Shown here in pieces: positions 22,250-32,915 of a stretch of DNA of 64,000 bases. Numbering within the stretch: the stretch's first letter is position 1; the number at the start of each line of letters is the position of its first letter. The DNA is taken from positions 5,412,501 to 5,476,500 of the forward strand of contig OX335641.1 of the NCBI GenBank assembly GCA_946894095.1, read 5' to 3'. The DNA is from Incurvaria masculella. Taxonomy: Eukaryota > Arthropoda > Insecta > Lepidoptera > Incurvariidae. The translations under genes and the position numbers were made by a program. The notes under the pieces were generated by a model. The model had not been told where the DNA came from, made no database searches, and saw only the letters and a program-made list of their open reading frames with translations.

Positions 22250-22366
22250 CGAACCAACCGATCCTCTAGGTCCTTTATCTATTGTGTCGGTAAACTATGG
22301 AATGCACTTCCAGCGGAGGTATTTCCCCCAAAGTGATTCTTCAAACATGGTGTGAACTAGCACCTA
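22250..22366 (+). pseudogene. LINE (CR1-like) C-terminal remnant
   Basis: The frame from 22250 reads RTNRSSRSFIYCVGKLWNAL and then PAEVFPPK before a stop. The LWN(A/S)LP signature is typical of the end of CR1/jockey-type reverse transcriptase ORFs. In-frame stops show decay. A sister relic is at 23559. Confidence 0.75.
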
Positions 22367-22374
22367 GGCGGCCG

Positions 22375-22500
22375 GTATGGTTTATCGCTGCAATGAAAAA
22401 AATCCTGTTTTTCATCCAGAATTAAGGTCGTGCCATAGCACCTAGTTCCCATGGGGTGTGTTGAGCTAATATCATGACAGTAGGTGTGTGAACGAGTTTG
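22375..22500 (+). repeat. SINE family A, 3' fragment
   Basis: TTTTTCATCCAGAATTAAGG, GTGCCATAGCACCTAGTTCC and GTGTGTTGAGCTAATATC match the end of the family, strongly diverged. Confidence 0.65.
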
Positions 22501-22521
22501 ATTCAAAGCTAGATTTTTTTT

Positions 22522-22853
22522 AACCGACTTCAAAAATGGAAGGAGTCTGGAGTTTTTTTTTTGTTTGTTACCTCAGAACTTTCGCCTGGGTGAACCGATT
22601 TTGATGATTATTTTTTTAATTTGAAAGATGGTGCTTCCCGTGTGGTCCCATTTTAATTTGGTTTAGTTCTGACAATGATATCCATGAGAAAATAATGTAA
22701 GTCTTAAATTTGCGTTAAATGGACTAATAACTCAATATCACGCCACCCGATTTCGATGATTCTCTTTTTATTAGAAAGGACGTGTACAAATTAGTAAGTG
22801 TATTTCAGCTTCACTAAAAAACACTTTCTAGTGCTTTTTCTTTGAAGTCGGTT
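22522..22853. mobile_element. MITE with AACCGACTTCAAA inverted ends
   Basis: AACCGACTTCAAA at 22522-22534 and its exact inverse TTTGAAGTCGGTT at 22841-22853 bound a non-coding 332-bp element. Internally there are two GATTTTGATGATT/GATTTCGATGATT segments. T runs flank both ends, so a target duplication cannot be read with confidence. The terminal motif is common in lepidopteran repeats. Confidence 0.8.
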
Positions 22854-23084
22854 TTTTTTGTTAAAACGTTTTTATTCTAAATTCGCTCTTTTAGTTTTTA
22901 TTAAAGTCCGCAACATGTCGACTCCTTTGGGGGTTCTTCGCAATTTCTTATAGCTTCTGATTTTGCCATGAAGCCACACTTAAAGAATTCAGCCTGTGTA
23001 TAATTATAATCGACCATAAAGCAAGACGGCACCAATTTAAGAGATAAATCTGTAAAAAGAACTAGGTGCATGCTTAATGAAAAA

Positions 23085-23255
23085 AATGCCAGCGAGAACA
23101 GATCCATCGAACGAAACGCATCGTGCGTAACGAATTCCACTTATTCGACTCAGAGAGATAAAGAAAGTAGTGCTTGAACGGGTGGGGACTGAACCAATGA
23201 CCTCTGGCATGAGAAGCAAGACCTTACGCTCCTGAGCCACTAACGGGTTGGACAG
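23085..23255 (-). repeat. SINE with tRNA head, 5' part, antisense
   Basis: On the minus strand it starts near GGCTCAGGAGCGTAAGGTC, passes a B-box-like GGTTCAGTCCCC, then CACTACTTTCTTTATCTCTC, GAGTCGAATAAGTGGAATTC and CGTTACGCACGATGCG. The order mirrors the family A head but the tRNA part differs, suggesting a related subfamily. Confidence 0.7.
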
Positions 23256-23558
23256 CTTGCTATCGGCTACGTCTTGCCTAATATATTCAGAATCAGGCTA
23301 AATTACCAGAGGGGTAACCATTGTTAGAAGTTTTCTCAATTTCAAAGCTGTTTGATCTCGATACAATTTTAGGTTGCTTATCATCATGCCGAGGGTTGAG
23401 AAACGCGGTCAAAGACGGACCTGCAAGCATAGCTATTTAAATATATATTTATGTATAAATAACTGTTACTTGGTTTGTCCTGCATGAGTACCCATACCAT
23501 TTGAGATTGGTAACGTTGATTGTTTGTATGTTTGTCCAAAACGATGTTCCCAAAATAA

Positions 23559-23760
23559 GAACCAGCTGATCGCCTAAATCCTTTATCTATAGGGTTAGTA
23601 AACTATGGTATGGCCGAGGTATTTACCCCCAAAGTACAACGTGGGGTCCTTCAAACATGGCGTGAAAAAGCACCAAGAAAGTTCGAAAGCACATCAGGCA
23701 CCTTTTATATGAGGGCCGTCCGTACGCCATATTCCGCGCTGAAAATATGAAAAAGGACGG
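23559..23760 (+). pseudogene. second LINE (CR1-like) 3' remnant
   Basis: Collinear with 22250-22366 (AAATCCTTTATCTATAGGG, AAACTATGG, GAGGTATTTACCCCCAAAGT, CTTCAAACATGGCGTGA) and extends further to GAGGGCCGTCCGTACGCC. Several stops and a frameshift are present. Confidence 0.7.
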
Positions 23761-23814
23761 CGATATGTTTAATAACTATACAGAAGTAATAAAGATGATT
23801 TTAGTTTTATTTTT

Positions 23815-23880
23815 ATGTCACTGAACATGAATGACTCATACCACACATATGCCGTCCTATGATATTAGACTTCCTTTTTC
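23815..23880 (-). repeat. SINE family A tail fragment, antisense
   Basis: GTCACTGAACATGAATGACT, CATACCACACATATGCCGTC and TATGATATTAGACTTCC resemble the complement of the family tail. Confidence 0.55.
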
Positions 23881-25413
23881 ATTCCTTCCTTCTAATATGC
23901 TATAATCAACGAGAAAATAATCATTTCTCGTTGATTTATTATTTATTTAGGTTTTTTCTCGTTGCTTATAATTTATCCGAATTGAAGACATTTTATTGGA
24001 TTTGACTGTAGTAAAAAGCAACAAATTATGTTTAACCAAGTAAGTCAAAGAGGTCGCACTTACACATAAATTTACGTGCAGTAATTCTTGATTTAGGTCT
24101 GTCCTCGAAAGTTATTTACAAAGTGTTCTTATTTGGTAGATTACCAATGCATTAACGGTCATGAGCACGTTAGAAATCTTCTACACAAACAGACATCTCC
24201 GAAGGTACGTTACTGGTCATATAAGTGGGACCCCACACACGACTTAGGGTAAGTATTCTGATGACACTCCAGTTGTTAATAATATAATTATTTACAATCA
24301 AGAAAACTAGAGACCAAAATTACTTCGTGCTGATCGTTTTTTTTTTGTGAAGTTCTTAAACATCATAACAAAAACAGCCATATTATCATAAATAATTTAA
24401 TACCAAATCTAATAGGAAAAAAACTATTTTTAACATAAAGCGGTGGGAACCGGAAGAAGTGATGACAGAGATTGGTATTTATTGATGTGATTGTTGGATT
24501 TGAAATCCATACTTTATCTTTACTCTAGTAGTAGTAATTTTTACATTATATTACTTGATAATAACAGCAAATTTAAAATAACTTTGATTCAATTTGCACC
24601 ATATTTAAACCAGAATAATTTAATTACAATTTACTGTAATGTTCAAATATTTAGTAACGGATACGAATATTCTAGATCAGAATACACCTCCTATGTTATT
24701 GTGAAATAGCAGTGATACATTTTATATTACAGAAAAATTTAACACACGTCCATCTATGGAGATTTATTATATATAAAACGGGTCAATCCGTCCGTCTGTC
24801 CGCCGTACATCAGGCTGATTTATTAGTGTGTTTGTCTGTCAACCTACCTGAAATATTGAGTTCTAGCTGCGGCACTTTGAGTTCACCGATTCGCCTCAAA
24901 ACGATGCATCATTCGATTTGATGGCGGATGTCATTCAAATACCGATACTTTTAGAATCTATTTACAATTTTTGCGTGTTTTGTTTCAAATTTATGGGCCC
25001 ACTGAACATGCAAATAATTATTGTAACAGATAAGATTGATTTGCCTTTTATATATTTAAGTAATATATTACACCTGGTAATCTACGGCTTATGTTAAAGA
25101 GATATTTTTGTTGAAATATATTAAAAATCATCGATTTTTTTCTTTGCTGTGATTTTTAAAGTAGCTAAATGTTGAAATATTACAAATAAAAAAAAATATT
25201 ACGGTATATGAGTGAATAATAACAAAATTCGATGAAATAAATAAAATACGAGACTTGGAAATTCGTAAGATTGATTATTTTATGGAATATGATGTAAGTA
25301 GAATCGACCTTCAAGCAAAGACATCGTCAATATAAATTTTGGTATTCCGTCAATGTCCGCGTTGGAACGAAATGTGAGGGCCGAGTGAACGAAAGGACAA
25401 AATCAAAATCGAA
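23881..25413. other. no gene seen
   Basis: Strongly AT-rich non-coding sequence. A GC-richer stretch at 24775-24930 contains GTCCGTCTGTCCG but no full repeat structure. Confidence 0.4.
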
Positions 25414-25497
25414 TGGAAGGAACTCCATGCGGTTCACTAAAAGTGACGTTTTCAACATTGATTAACTCAGCCGTCTCTAAGTGTAATCGGGGCTAAG
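25414..25497 (+). repeat. 85-bp interspersed repeat (family H), copy 1
   Basis: GGAAGGAACTCCATGCGG, TTCACTAAAAGTGACG, AACATTGATTAACTCAGCCG and ATCGGGGCTAAG recur almost unchanged at 51130 and 61802. No terminal repeats or open frame. The conservation of such a short core suggests a piece of a larger common moth repeat. Confidence 0.8.
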
Positions 25498-25538
25498 AAT
25501 CTTAAATTCTGGGGAAGCCTCCCTGGCTATGATTACGG

Positions 25539-25782
25539 TGTAGCGACCTAGCGCCCTCTACTGAGAGCTGCTAGTTTCGCATGCCACAAATGCGACCAAC
25601 AGATGCAATAGAAGCTAGTTAACATGGCGGGCGCTAGATGGCGCTACCAGCCTGAAGTCTATATCGCACTAACGAAGTTTCCCAGCGAGATAACACATAT
25701 ACAACATTCAAATCACGACTAGAGGAGAGCAGCTGCGCAGCCGTGGGTCTCAAGACCTGACCCACCTTTTCATCTCTCCACA
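25539..25782 (+). repeat. 5' LTR of the TRIM-like element
   Basis: Starts TGTAGCGACCTAGCGCCC and ends CATCTCTCCACA. It contains two short ATGGCGGGCGCTAGATGGCG-type CG-rich motifs. It is preceded by GATTACGG, of which ACGG is the target duplication. Confidence 0.93.
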
Positions 25783-25783
25783 G

Positions 25784-25801
25784 TGGTGACCCCGACGTGA
25801 T
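25784..25801 (+). promoter_or_regulatory. primer binding site complementary to tRNA-Trp 3' end
   Basis: TGGTGACCCCGACGTGAT is the exact complement of the 3' terminus of insect tRNA-Trp including CCA. It lies one base after the 5' LTR, the standard position for minus-strand priming. Confidence 0.88.
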
Positions 25802-25847
25802 CCAGCATCCCGACGTGATCCAGCATCCCGACGTGATTCAACATCAA
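25791..25847 (+). repeat. tandem 18-bp repeats derived from the primer binding site
   Basis: CCCGACGTGATCCAGCAT occurs three times in a row, the third copy with substitutions. The first copy overlaps the primer binding site. Confidence 0.85.
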
Positions 25848-26046
25848 CAACCACGCCTCCTCTAGTCACAACAAGGAACACTTCAGCCGCCAAGACAGTT
25901 GCTACCGGCCTCCCACCAGCGGGTCTCACCGGTAGTAACTCAAGCATGTCGTCATCCAGCATCACTCCAACCCAGCAGAAGAAAATCAGCACCATCGTCC
26001 TAAGTATGTGTATCGATACGCCAACTAGGACGCCGGTAACATCATC

Positions 26047-26215
26047 ACCTCCGGCAGCCGTCACCCAGCATCACGACCGACTCACCGCGTCACACTGGGC
26101 ACCTCCGGCAGCCGTCACCCAGCATCACGACCGACTCACCGCGTCGCACTGGGCACCTCCGGCGCTCCGTCATCCAGCACCACGACCGACTCACCGCGTC
26201 ACACTGGACACTGAC
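26047..26215 (+). repeat. three tandem 54-bp units inside the TRIM-like element
   Basis: The unit starts CCTCCGGCAGCCGTCACCC and continues through CATCACGACCGACTCACCGC to CACTGGGCA. The third copy is changed at its start. A 113-codon open frame (25946-26287) covers it, but the peptide is only repeats rich in His, Pro and Thr, without retroelement motifs. Confidence 0.88.
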
Positions 26216-26282
26216 GATCAGCACCGACACCAGCAGCAATATCGTCTTCATGGCAACTTGCCATTCGACTGGGGGAAAGTGA

Positions 26283-26526
26283 TGTAGCGACCTAGCGCCC
26301 TCTACTGAGAGCTGCTAGTTTCGCATGCCACAAATGCGACCAACAGATGCAATAGAAGCTAGTTAACATGGCGGGCGCTAGATGGCGCTACCAGCCTGAA
26401 GTCTATATCGCACTAACGAAGTTTCCCAGCGAGATAACACATATACAACATTCAAATCACGACTAGAGGAGAGCAGCTGCGCAGCCGTGGGTCTCAAGAC
26501 CTGACCCACCTTTTCATCTCTCCACA
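26283..26526 (+). repeat. 3' LTR of the TRIM-like element
   Basis: By eye identical to the 5' LTR. It is preceded by the polypurine run GGGGGAAAGTGA (about 26271-26282), needed for plus-strand priming, and followed by ACGG, the second copy of the target duplication. Confidence 0.93.
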
Positions 26527-26849
26527 ACGGTAAGAGGGACTGTAGAAGAATTTTAATGTTGAGATTCAAAGACAGTTCTTAAAAAAAATTGCAGTCATCC
26601 GACTGCCAATTTTGACATAACATGCATGGAAGTAATTCTTTTGCATTTGCATTTGATAAAATTAGTCAGGGAACATTTAAAATTAGCGGCGTTTTCCTTA
26701 AGAATGTTGACGGAATCTATCGAACTCTGAGCTTACGGTAAACACTCTTAGTTTATATCGCTTAAAATTATCATTTCTCCGTTCACATCAGGCACTTTTC
26801 CTCCACTGATATAACCATAAAAACACCTTCGGGCCCATTATGAGCCACC
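26527..26849. other. no gene seen
   Basis: AT-rich non-coding sequence following the LTR element. Confidence 0.4.
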
Positions 26850-27100
26850 TCTCAGATGCAAGCAGATAATAATGCGGCAAGCCGATCGCGAATATGGACG
26901 AATGGGCTCCATAAAGTCGGGTTCACACACGGCGAGGGAATGCGAATTTTACGGCCCAATGCGTGGGTGATTTATTTACAACAGTATAAACATGCCCTAA
27001 CAAGCGTAATTGTACTAATTTTAATAGCTTTTTATTGAAAATTAAACCGCCTGTGGAACCTTATATTTAACGACCCATCGCGAAATGAGAGTTCAAAATA
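26850..27100. promoter_or_regulatory. unique block dense in homeodomain and RUNX-like motifs
   Basis: Within 250 bp there are CTCCATAAAG, GATTTATTTACAAC, CGTAATTGTACTAATTTTAA, GCTTTTTATTGA, and AAACCGCCTGTGG (RUNX-like on both strands). The composition alternates between CG-containing and AT-rich stretches, as in developmental enhancers. It is not repetitive in the window. About 8 kb downstream of HGTX. Function is inferred. Confidence 0.3.
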
Positions 27101-27473
27101 TGCGAAGTGATGATGTATGTATGTGTGCATAATAAATATGTAACTTGCGACTCGATTGCCTGTGCATACTATCTAGAATAGCATAGTTAGAATCGAACGT
27201 CAATTGTTATAAAAGATTGCTTTCGTACCTAAGCTGGCACACTCTTCCTCGTTTGGAGTTTGGAGAACCTAAATAATGGTGCTAGAGAACAAGAGATGGC
27301 ATTGGTAGAGAAGAAAGTTAATTTCAGAAAACTATGTTGTAAACAAATATAACCTTTCATTACGTAGGGGTCAAAGCCACTAGTATCCTGTGTCAAATAC
27401 AATGTGTTTTAATTCTAGAGTGGACTTTCTCCCATGTACAAGATTGTATTGGGTATTATCGTTGGGAACATAT
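27101..27473. other. no gene seen
   Basis: Non-coding, no recognised repeat. Confidence 0.4.
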
Positions 27474-27710
27474 GGTTGGAATCCAAGTAAAACTATCTAC
27501 TCTTCCTTACTGGGTAATAGGGTGCGCCCTCCTGTGTTGGTATCATATCATTGTGTGAACCACGGTGCAGGTTATCTGGTCTGTGGTGTGAACGATGTTC
27601 GAAGCGGTATTGGTAATTCTCCATGTTTTCTATCCAGTTCGATGTTCGAAGGTCGTGGCATAGCACCTAGCTCCCATGTGGTGTATTGGGTAAATATAAT
27701 GTCAGTAATA
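27474..27710 (+). repeat. SINE family A, diverged body and tail
   Basis: GGAATCCAAGTAAAACTATC, ACTGGGTAATAGGGTGCGCC, GATGTTCGAAGCGG, TTTTCTATCCAGTTCGATGT, GTGGCATAGCACCTAGCTCC and GTGTATTGGGTAAATATAAT follow family order. The head is missing, and there is an extra segment around 27560-27590. Confidence 0.72.
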
Positions 27711-29149
27711 TCGTCCTCACGACCGCACCTGCACGACAACAACCGACCAAAAATGTTAGTGTGGAAGTAGCATTTAATTATCACAAATGTAGACGAAAAC
27801 AAAATTATAACCTAGACCAGTGAAGTTTCTTTGCGTATTCTTCTTTAGTGAGTTGATCGAATCTGCGGATCAATCAAATTGTGTCATGACTACCAGAACT
27901 TAAATAAATAAATTAAATTAAATTAGATGAAAGTAGGTGTGTTATTAGCCATCTACATCCAGTTCCACAAACCAAGATCTGAAGAATGGCCCGTGAACTA
28001 TGCTCCCCATACAAACGTAGTTTACTAGTCTTTAAAAATCACTCTTCCAATTGAATTGATATTTAATATCTACATAATATCAAGCGACAAATATTTGTGT
28101 CTGCACGTTTTTGTTTGTATGAAAAATCTAATCTGTATCAAATGAAAGCAAAAACAAAATCTTCATAGGTATTTTGGTTTCTCTGTGTCTTACATTAGGA
28201 TTAGGACTAGGATACATTTACCGAAGAACCAAACTCATGCAGACACAATACCATATACAAATTCAATTAGATAGAACAGTGGTTCTCAAATTATAAGTAA
28301 ACTAGGTGTGTATGGGAGGCGAAATGTCCTGATGCTTACGGACCCATCGGCAGCAGTTTAACTCTCATAAAATTAGGACTTCGCCACACATGTTGACAAT
28401 AGCCTTTCTCATTTTCCTTGCTCCTTTATCATTGTTAAATTTCATTAAAATCGATCCGTTTTATCGATTAAGTTGTGCGAGCACATACAACAGTACAATT
28501 TTCAATTGTAACTGATTTGGAGCCACACATTGTGAAATCATCAATTCAACCATATCTGTGGCCTCAATGTCGCCTACATTTTTATGTTTTGTTGTGCGCT
28601 CTCGCGTTAAAAGTTTAAAACGACATAAATTATATTTGGTTTATGAGAGAGCTCGGGGTCCGTCCGTACTAAAATAAAAACCTATTCATTACCAGCCATC
28701 AATCGGACTTGTGTTTTTTGATGCTGGAATTACTCCAAAGAAATAACCGGCCACTAACCGTAATATCTATAATGCAATTTAGGTTGGACTTGATGAAAAA
28801 AACCTCATCAAGAAATTTCATTACATATGAGATCCAACCTTTGATTCTATAATTCAGAGCTTTATATAACTTAAGAAATAGATAAACATTTCTCTTCCAC
28901 AGGCATTAAATACTAAGAGTCCATGAATTTTATTTTAAACTAGTCATTAAATAAAAAAAAATATATTTATCCATGTATCTACCTCATCGTCGTCGAAATC
29001 TGAAATATACAGTCATATACAAAAACAGTCAAATACCAAAACAGTCGAACTATGCAGGGCTAACGAGAAGTGGTTAAACGAGAAAACTATTAGTAATTGC
29101 CATGTCTAGTCATTGTATACTTCAAAAACTTACATGAGTTAAAAGCATA
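27711..29149. other. no gene seen; minor repeat relics
   Basis: A tail-like SINE scrap occurs at 27944-27975 (GTGTTATTAGCCATCTACAT). A segment at 28295-28350 (AAGTAAACTAG, GATGCTTACGG) is related to 56715-56770. Otherwise AT-rich non-coding. Confidence 0.4.
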
Positions 29150-29372
29150 GATAAAAAGGAATAGGATAGATATGCCATCTAGCGCGCCTACTATGAGACC
29201 AGTTGTCTCCAATTTTCAAAAACTACCCACCCAAATTAAATGTACGAAAATGTGCCCCATGCAAACATAGGCGCAGACGGATTGAGGGTTTGTGTGGGTG
29301 AAAACACATTTTAGAGCACGGCATTCGCGCGTAGTGACGATGATTCGACTGTATGGCATACGACGCTCCGCA
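29150..29372 (-). repeat. SINE family C, antisense
   Basis: Matches 32645-32915 in order: GATATGCCATCTAGCGCGCC, TTGTCTCCAATTTTCAAAAA, ATTGAGGGTTTGTGTGGGTG, TTTTAGAGCACGG and CGCGCGTAGTGACGATGATT. The head end near 29360 is eroded. Confidence 0.8.
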
Positions 29373-30730
29373 GGATTCTTATATCATTATATGGCCACTT
29401 TCACCATACGGCGGAGACGCATGCCACTTCTCCCTCCTTTCCCTTCAGTGGTAAGAAGGTAAAATTTCAATATTAGTGAGTAGTTTTTCACACCTTTGTT
29501 TATTTCAGGATGCTTCAGGTCATTGTTTTTATGCTGCGTCAATTTTTTCTCCAAACGGCCCAGCCTTGAAGCAGTAAATTGAGTGATATAGGATAGTGAA
29601 ATAGATATAGGAAGAGAATTGTAACGGTATGAAAAAGACACAGCATCACATTTAAAAGAAAAAAATTAAACTGTGAAAAAACTTGGGCAACTTATCGACA
29701 TATTTTTTTCAATTTTCAGGCTAGAATATTGTCCAAATCCTTGATATTTTTTTCATTTTGAATTCAAACTACTTTTTTCTATAATGGCACTGGCTTCTGA
29801 CACGAGACTAAATTTCCATTCGATTTTTCTTAGAATAAGATGACATTTATGGTGGTTGACAAAATATTTGTGAGAATATTAGTTATGTGTCAACAATTAT
29901 AAACTAGCTTGTAAGTATTACATCTAGAAACACAGACTTACATTACATAGATAAAAAATGGAAACAGGAATGCTTAACTTTGTTTGTGGAGCTGCCCTGC
30001 CGGCTCCTTATTGCGACCCTCGGCGGATGAGGTGAGCTGCAGAGGCTTGCTCGGATGTCAGGAGCAGCGCCGTCTCACTGTTCATATTCTGATTATTCGA
30101 TTTTTATTTCAGGATCAATGCTCCTGTTCCATGGAGGTGTTATTTCTTCACCTCCATGTCCTGTTCCCGATCACAAACAAAAACAAATACTGCGATACTG
30201 ACAACTGAGACACTATTGAGATAAGAGCGTGTCGAAGTGAATTGAAGAAGGACTTTAATTAAATAATCTTCAAAGGTATGTATATGTGTGGTTAATATTA
30301 GACCTCTTTCGAAATATACGCTGCAATTACATTCCCGTTATCTGCACATGTATGTAGAGCATCAATACGTTAATGCTGTCCGAAGGCAATTTAGGAGATG
30401 AATCCAAATCCAATTAAACAGCGATGCGACGAGGCGGCCACTGATTGGCTTGTAAAATGTTACGGCAGTAGCGTAGCTGTACATGTCATGTACATAAGTA
30501 GCTAAATATCTTAAGAGGATAATGAGGTCTTCGAGTTCTATACAATGGCTCGGAAACATTTTTCATTCGAATTCAGATTTTTTTCTGAAATGTTTGCACA
30601 TTAAATAAATCACTTGAGAGCTACGACCACAGAATAAGTAATAGTATTTCAAACTATATTAGTATATACAAAAATACTGACAGTAAGTAATCCATTTTGA
30701 TTTTGATTGACGCTACACTAAAGTATCTAT
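29373..30730. other. no gene seen
   Basis: AT-rich non-coding. A GC-richer patch at 29980-30080 has an open frame without recognised domains. Confidence 0.4.
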
Positions 30731-30734
30731 TACT

Positions 30735-30860
30735 TCGCTCACTTTCGGCGCGGCGGCGAGATGAAACGCGTCCTCGCCCTCTCGCCCCACCACACACTTT
30801 TGTCGCTCGAATGTGGCTTGCGCTAGGGTTGCCACGCGCTGCCGCGCCGCCGCCTATCGT
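30735..30860. promoter_or_regulatory. short CpG-rich patch
   Basis: About 120 bp rich in CGG/GCG trinucleotides (GGCGCGGCGGCGAG, GCTGCCGCGCCGCCGCC) in AT-rich surroundings. Could be a promoter-like patch or a relic. No supporting initiator or exon was recognised. Confidence 0.25.
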
Positions 30861-31092
30861 TTTAAAAGTGGAATAAAACACAACTTTCAAAACTATTTAT
30901 TTATAATGTATCTAAAATTATCTAACTCCTACTGAAAAGCTGTGATTATTCGGCCAGTATCATATGTATGTCCGTATTAGCACATATATTATAACAACGT
31001 TTGATGTGTTCATCAAGACTCTCTAAGAAAGCCATGTTTCAAAGAATATGCTATGAATCGACCGCCCGCACAATCTTATGTATGACTCGTAT

Positions 31093-31479
31093 GAGCGGCT
31101 CGTAGCCTAGTGGCACGGGGACTGGCCTAGCGTGCCAGAGGTCTGGGTTCAATGCACCACTTTCTTTCTCTTTCCGAGTTCGATAAGTGCATTTCGTCAC
31201 GAAATTGAGCTGCTCCATGGTTCGGAATCCATGTAAAACCGTAAGTCCTCTTCCCCTACTAGGTGGTAGGGTTTAAGCCCGCCCGGGTTCGTACCATAGC
31301 ATTGGATTAAAAGATGGTCGAAGCGGCGATGAAAAATTGTCCGTGTTTTCCATCCAGTTCAATGTAGCCGTGCTCATAAAGGGAAGGTCCTGGCATGGCA
31401 CCTAATTTCTTCGGGAATGTGGTGTATTGGGCTAATATCATAACGGTAGTTGTCCATGTCAAGTCGCATAAAAAAAAAG
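31093..31479 (+). repeat. SINE family A, full length
   Basis: The tRNA-like head GAGCGGCTCGTAGCCTAGTG carries an A box at 31103-31113. The B box is shortened (GGTTCAATGC, 31146-31155) by loss of a few bases. Body and tail follow family order to TTGTCCATGTCAAGTCGCAT and an A run. Alongside 4482-4892 it is the best copy. Confidence 0.9.
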
Positions 31480-32337
31480 TGACTTACATAGGTACTTGTC
31501 AGTACGTGTCTTTTCCGGTCATCTGCCCATTATTCTTTCACTAGAAAAAACCAATTAATATCGTTTTTTCCATATATATGGATAAATAATACCTAATTTA
31601 TTAAAAAAGTGCTGTGCTGATACCAGTTAATTAAGTGTCAACATGTCCCTCATAACACATATACCTACAGATAAGGCAAAACGTCAATACAAAATGTCAA
31701 TAAACCTAAACTCAAAAAACAAACTTACCTTTCAGAATCTTTGGGTAGCGCAAAGAAAAATAACTTAATTTTTTTCCGTATATTGTAACATCCGTTCACG
31801 CAAAAGTTATTACATTACATTATCTGATGATAAGACATTATTACGAATAAATACGTCGAAAGTTCGTTTGCGATTTCCGAAACGACTGGACGTGCGAGCG
31901 TGTGCGCGCGGCCCTGACTCAACTTGGAACCTCGGGTTCCCAAGAGCGGCGGGGGAAGATCTGAGTAGGTATTTAGGAGTGACGGATGCCTGCTGCGACC
32001 GTACCTTTTGGTTTTTTTGATAACTTATCTCATATCAGATTCTATCTTATGTCATATGTACATCAAGAATAATGGGTTCATCCATGTCTACCTTATCGAT
32101 CAGTGCCATGACATCAATTCGAATACCCTGTTTTTCATGCCAGGATTATCCCTTTGAGCTGAACAAAAAATAAATGCTTAATATGTCTGATTGTGTCATA
32201 TGTTTTTCATGGACTTCAACTCATATGACTTCATTTCATAACCTCTAAAGTAGGAGACCACAGTGAACTTTAATCGATTTTCAGCGTGATAAAGGACGTA
32301 GGTCAAATCGTTAACAAGTTTTCGTAATACGATATAA
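31480..32337. other. no gene seen; CG-rich patch at 31860-31990
   Basis: The patch contains GAGCGTGTGCGCGCGGCCC and a small palindrome GGAACCTCGGGTTCC at about 31927-31941. The rest is AT-rich and non-coding. Confidence 0.35.
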
Positions 32338-32410
32338 GGAAGGTTCTGGCATGGCACCTAGTTCCTTTGTTAAATGTTGGGCTAATATCATGCAGTTTTT
32401 GGGGGTCTAG
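32338..32410 (+). repeat. SINE family A tail fragment
   Basis: GGAAGGTTCTGGCATGGCAC, CTAGTTCC and TTGGGCTAATATCATG match the family 3' part. Confidence 0.7.
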
Positions 32411-32644
32411 TAGGCATTTGCGCGAAAAGGATGAGCATATATCTATTGTTCATTCATCTTGCATTAGTTTACATTTTCTAGTATTTTTCCGCGTAAACTA
32501 AAGATGTGATAATTCGTAATAAAAGTAATAAATCTACAAATATTGAATTGTATGCATAACAGTATACATTTTTTTTAAATTCTTTATTGTAAGGGTTATT
32601 GTTAGAAATCGGAACTCCATTAATGGTTTTGGATGGAAATTATC

Positions 32645-32915
32645 AACGAGGAAATTATGTTTAACCCATATAAAAAAAGGAAGGAGATATGGCATCGAGC
32701 GCGTCTACTAGGGGGCCCGCTGTCTTCAATTGTCAAAAAATACTAATCCACATACATGCCACATGCTAACATGGTCGCAGACATATTGGAGGGTTTGTGT
32801 GGGTGGGAACTGACTTGACGAATTATATTTTAGAGCACATTCGCGCACGGTGGCGATATTCAGAGGTGCTTATCGAATCGCAAGACGTCGCACACTGAGC
32901 TACCGAGGCTGACTG
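32645..32915 (-). repeat. SINE family C, antisense, best copy
   Basis: On the minus strand the head reads TCGGTAGCTCAGTGTGCGAC followed by TCTTGCGATTCGATAAGC, with an A-box-like TAGCTCAGTGT. The body differs from family A (CACCTCTGAATATCGCCACC, TTCCCACCCACACAAACCC, CGGGCCCCCTAGTAGACGCG). The same head occurs on the family A-bodied copies at 37031 and 44719. Confidence 0.85.

Larger units (their letters stand above)
25539..26526 (+). mobile_element. TRIM-like non-autonomous LTR retrotransposon (tRNA-Trp primed)
   Basis: Two direct 244-bp terminal repeats (25539-25782 and 26283-26526) appear identical and have TG...CA ends. The 4-bp ACGG flanks the element on both sides as a target duplication. 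A primer binding site for tRNA-Trp follows the 5' LTR, and a polypurine run precedes the 3' LTR. The internal part is only 500 bp and encodes no gag, protease, reverse transcriptase, RNase H or integrase, so the element must be moved by proteins from elsewhere. The tRNA-Trp primer is used by the CsRn1/Kabuki group of Ty3/gypsy elements; assignment to that group is inference. Identical LTRs imply a recent insertion. Confidence 0.92.

Noticed and set aside
21597..22269. 187-codon plus-strand frame and overlapping minus frames near the X-box
   Set aside because: Low-complexity Gly/Arg-rich start, no domain, and the end runs into a LINE relic; composition explains the open frames.
25946..26287. 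113-codon frame inside the LTR element as a possible gag-like protein
   Set aside because: The peptide is just translated 54-bp tandem units; no zinc knuckle, protease or capsid motif is visible.
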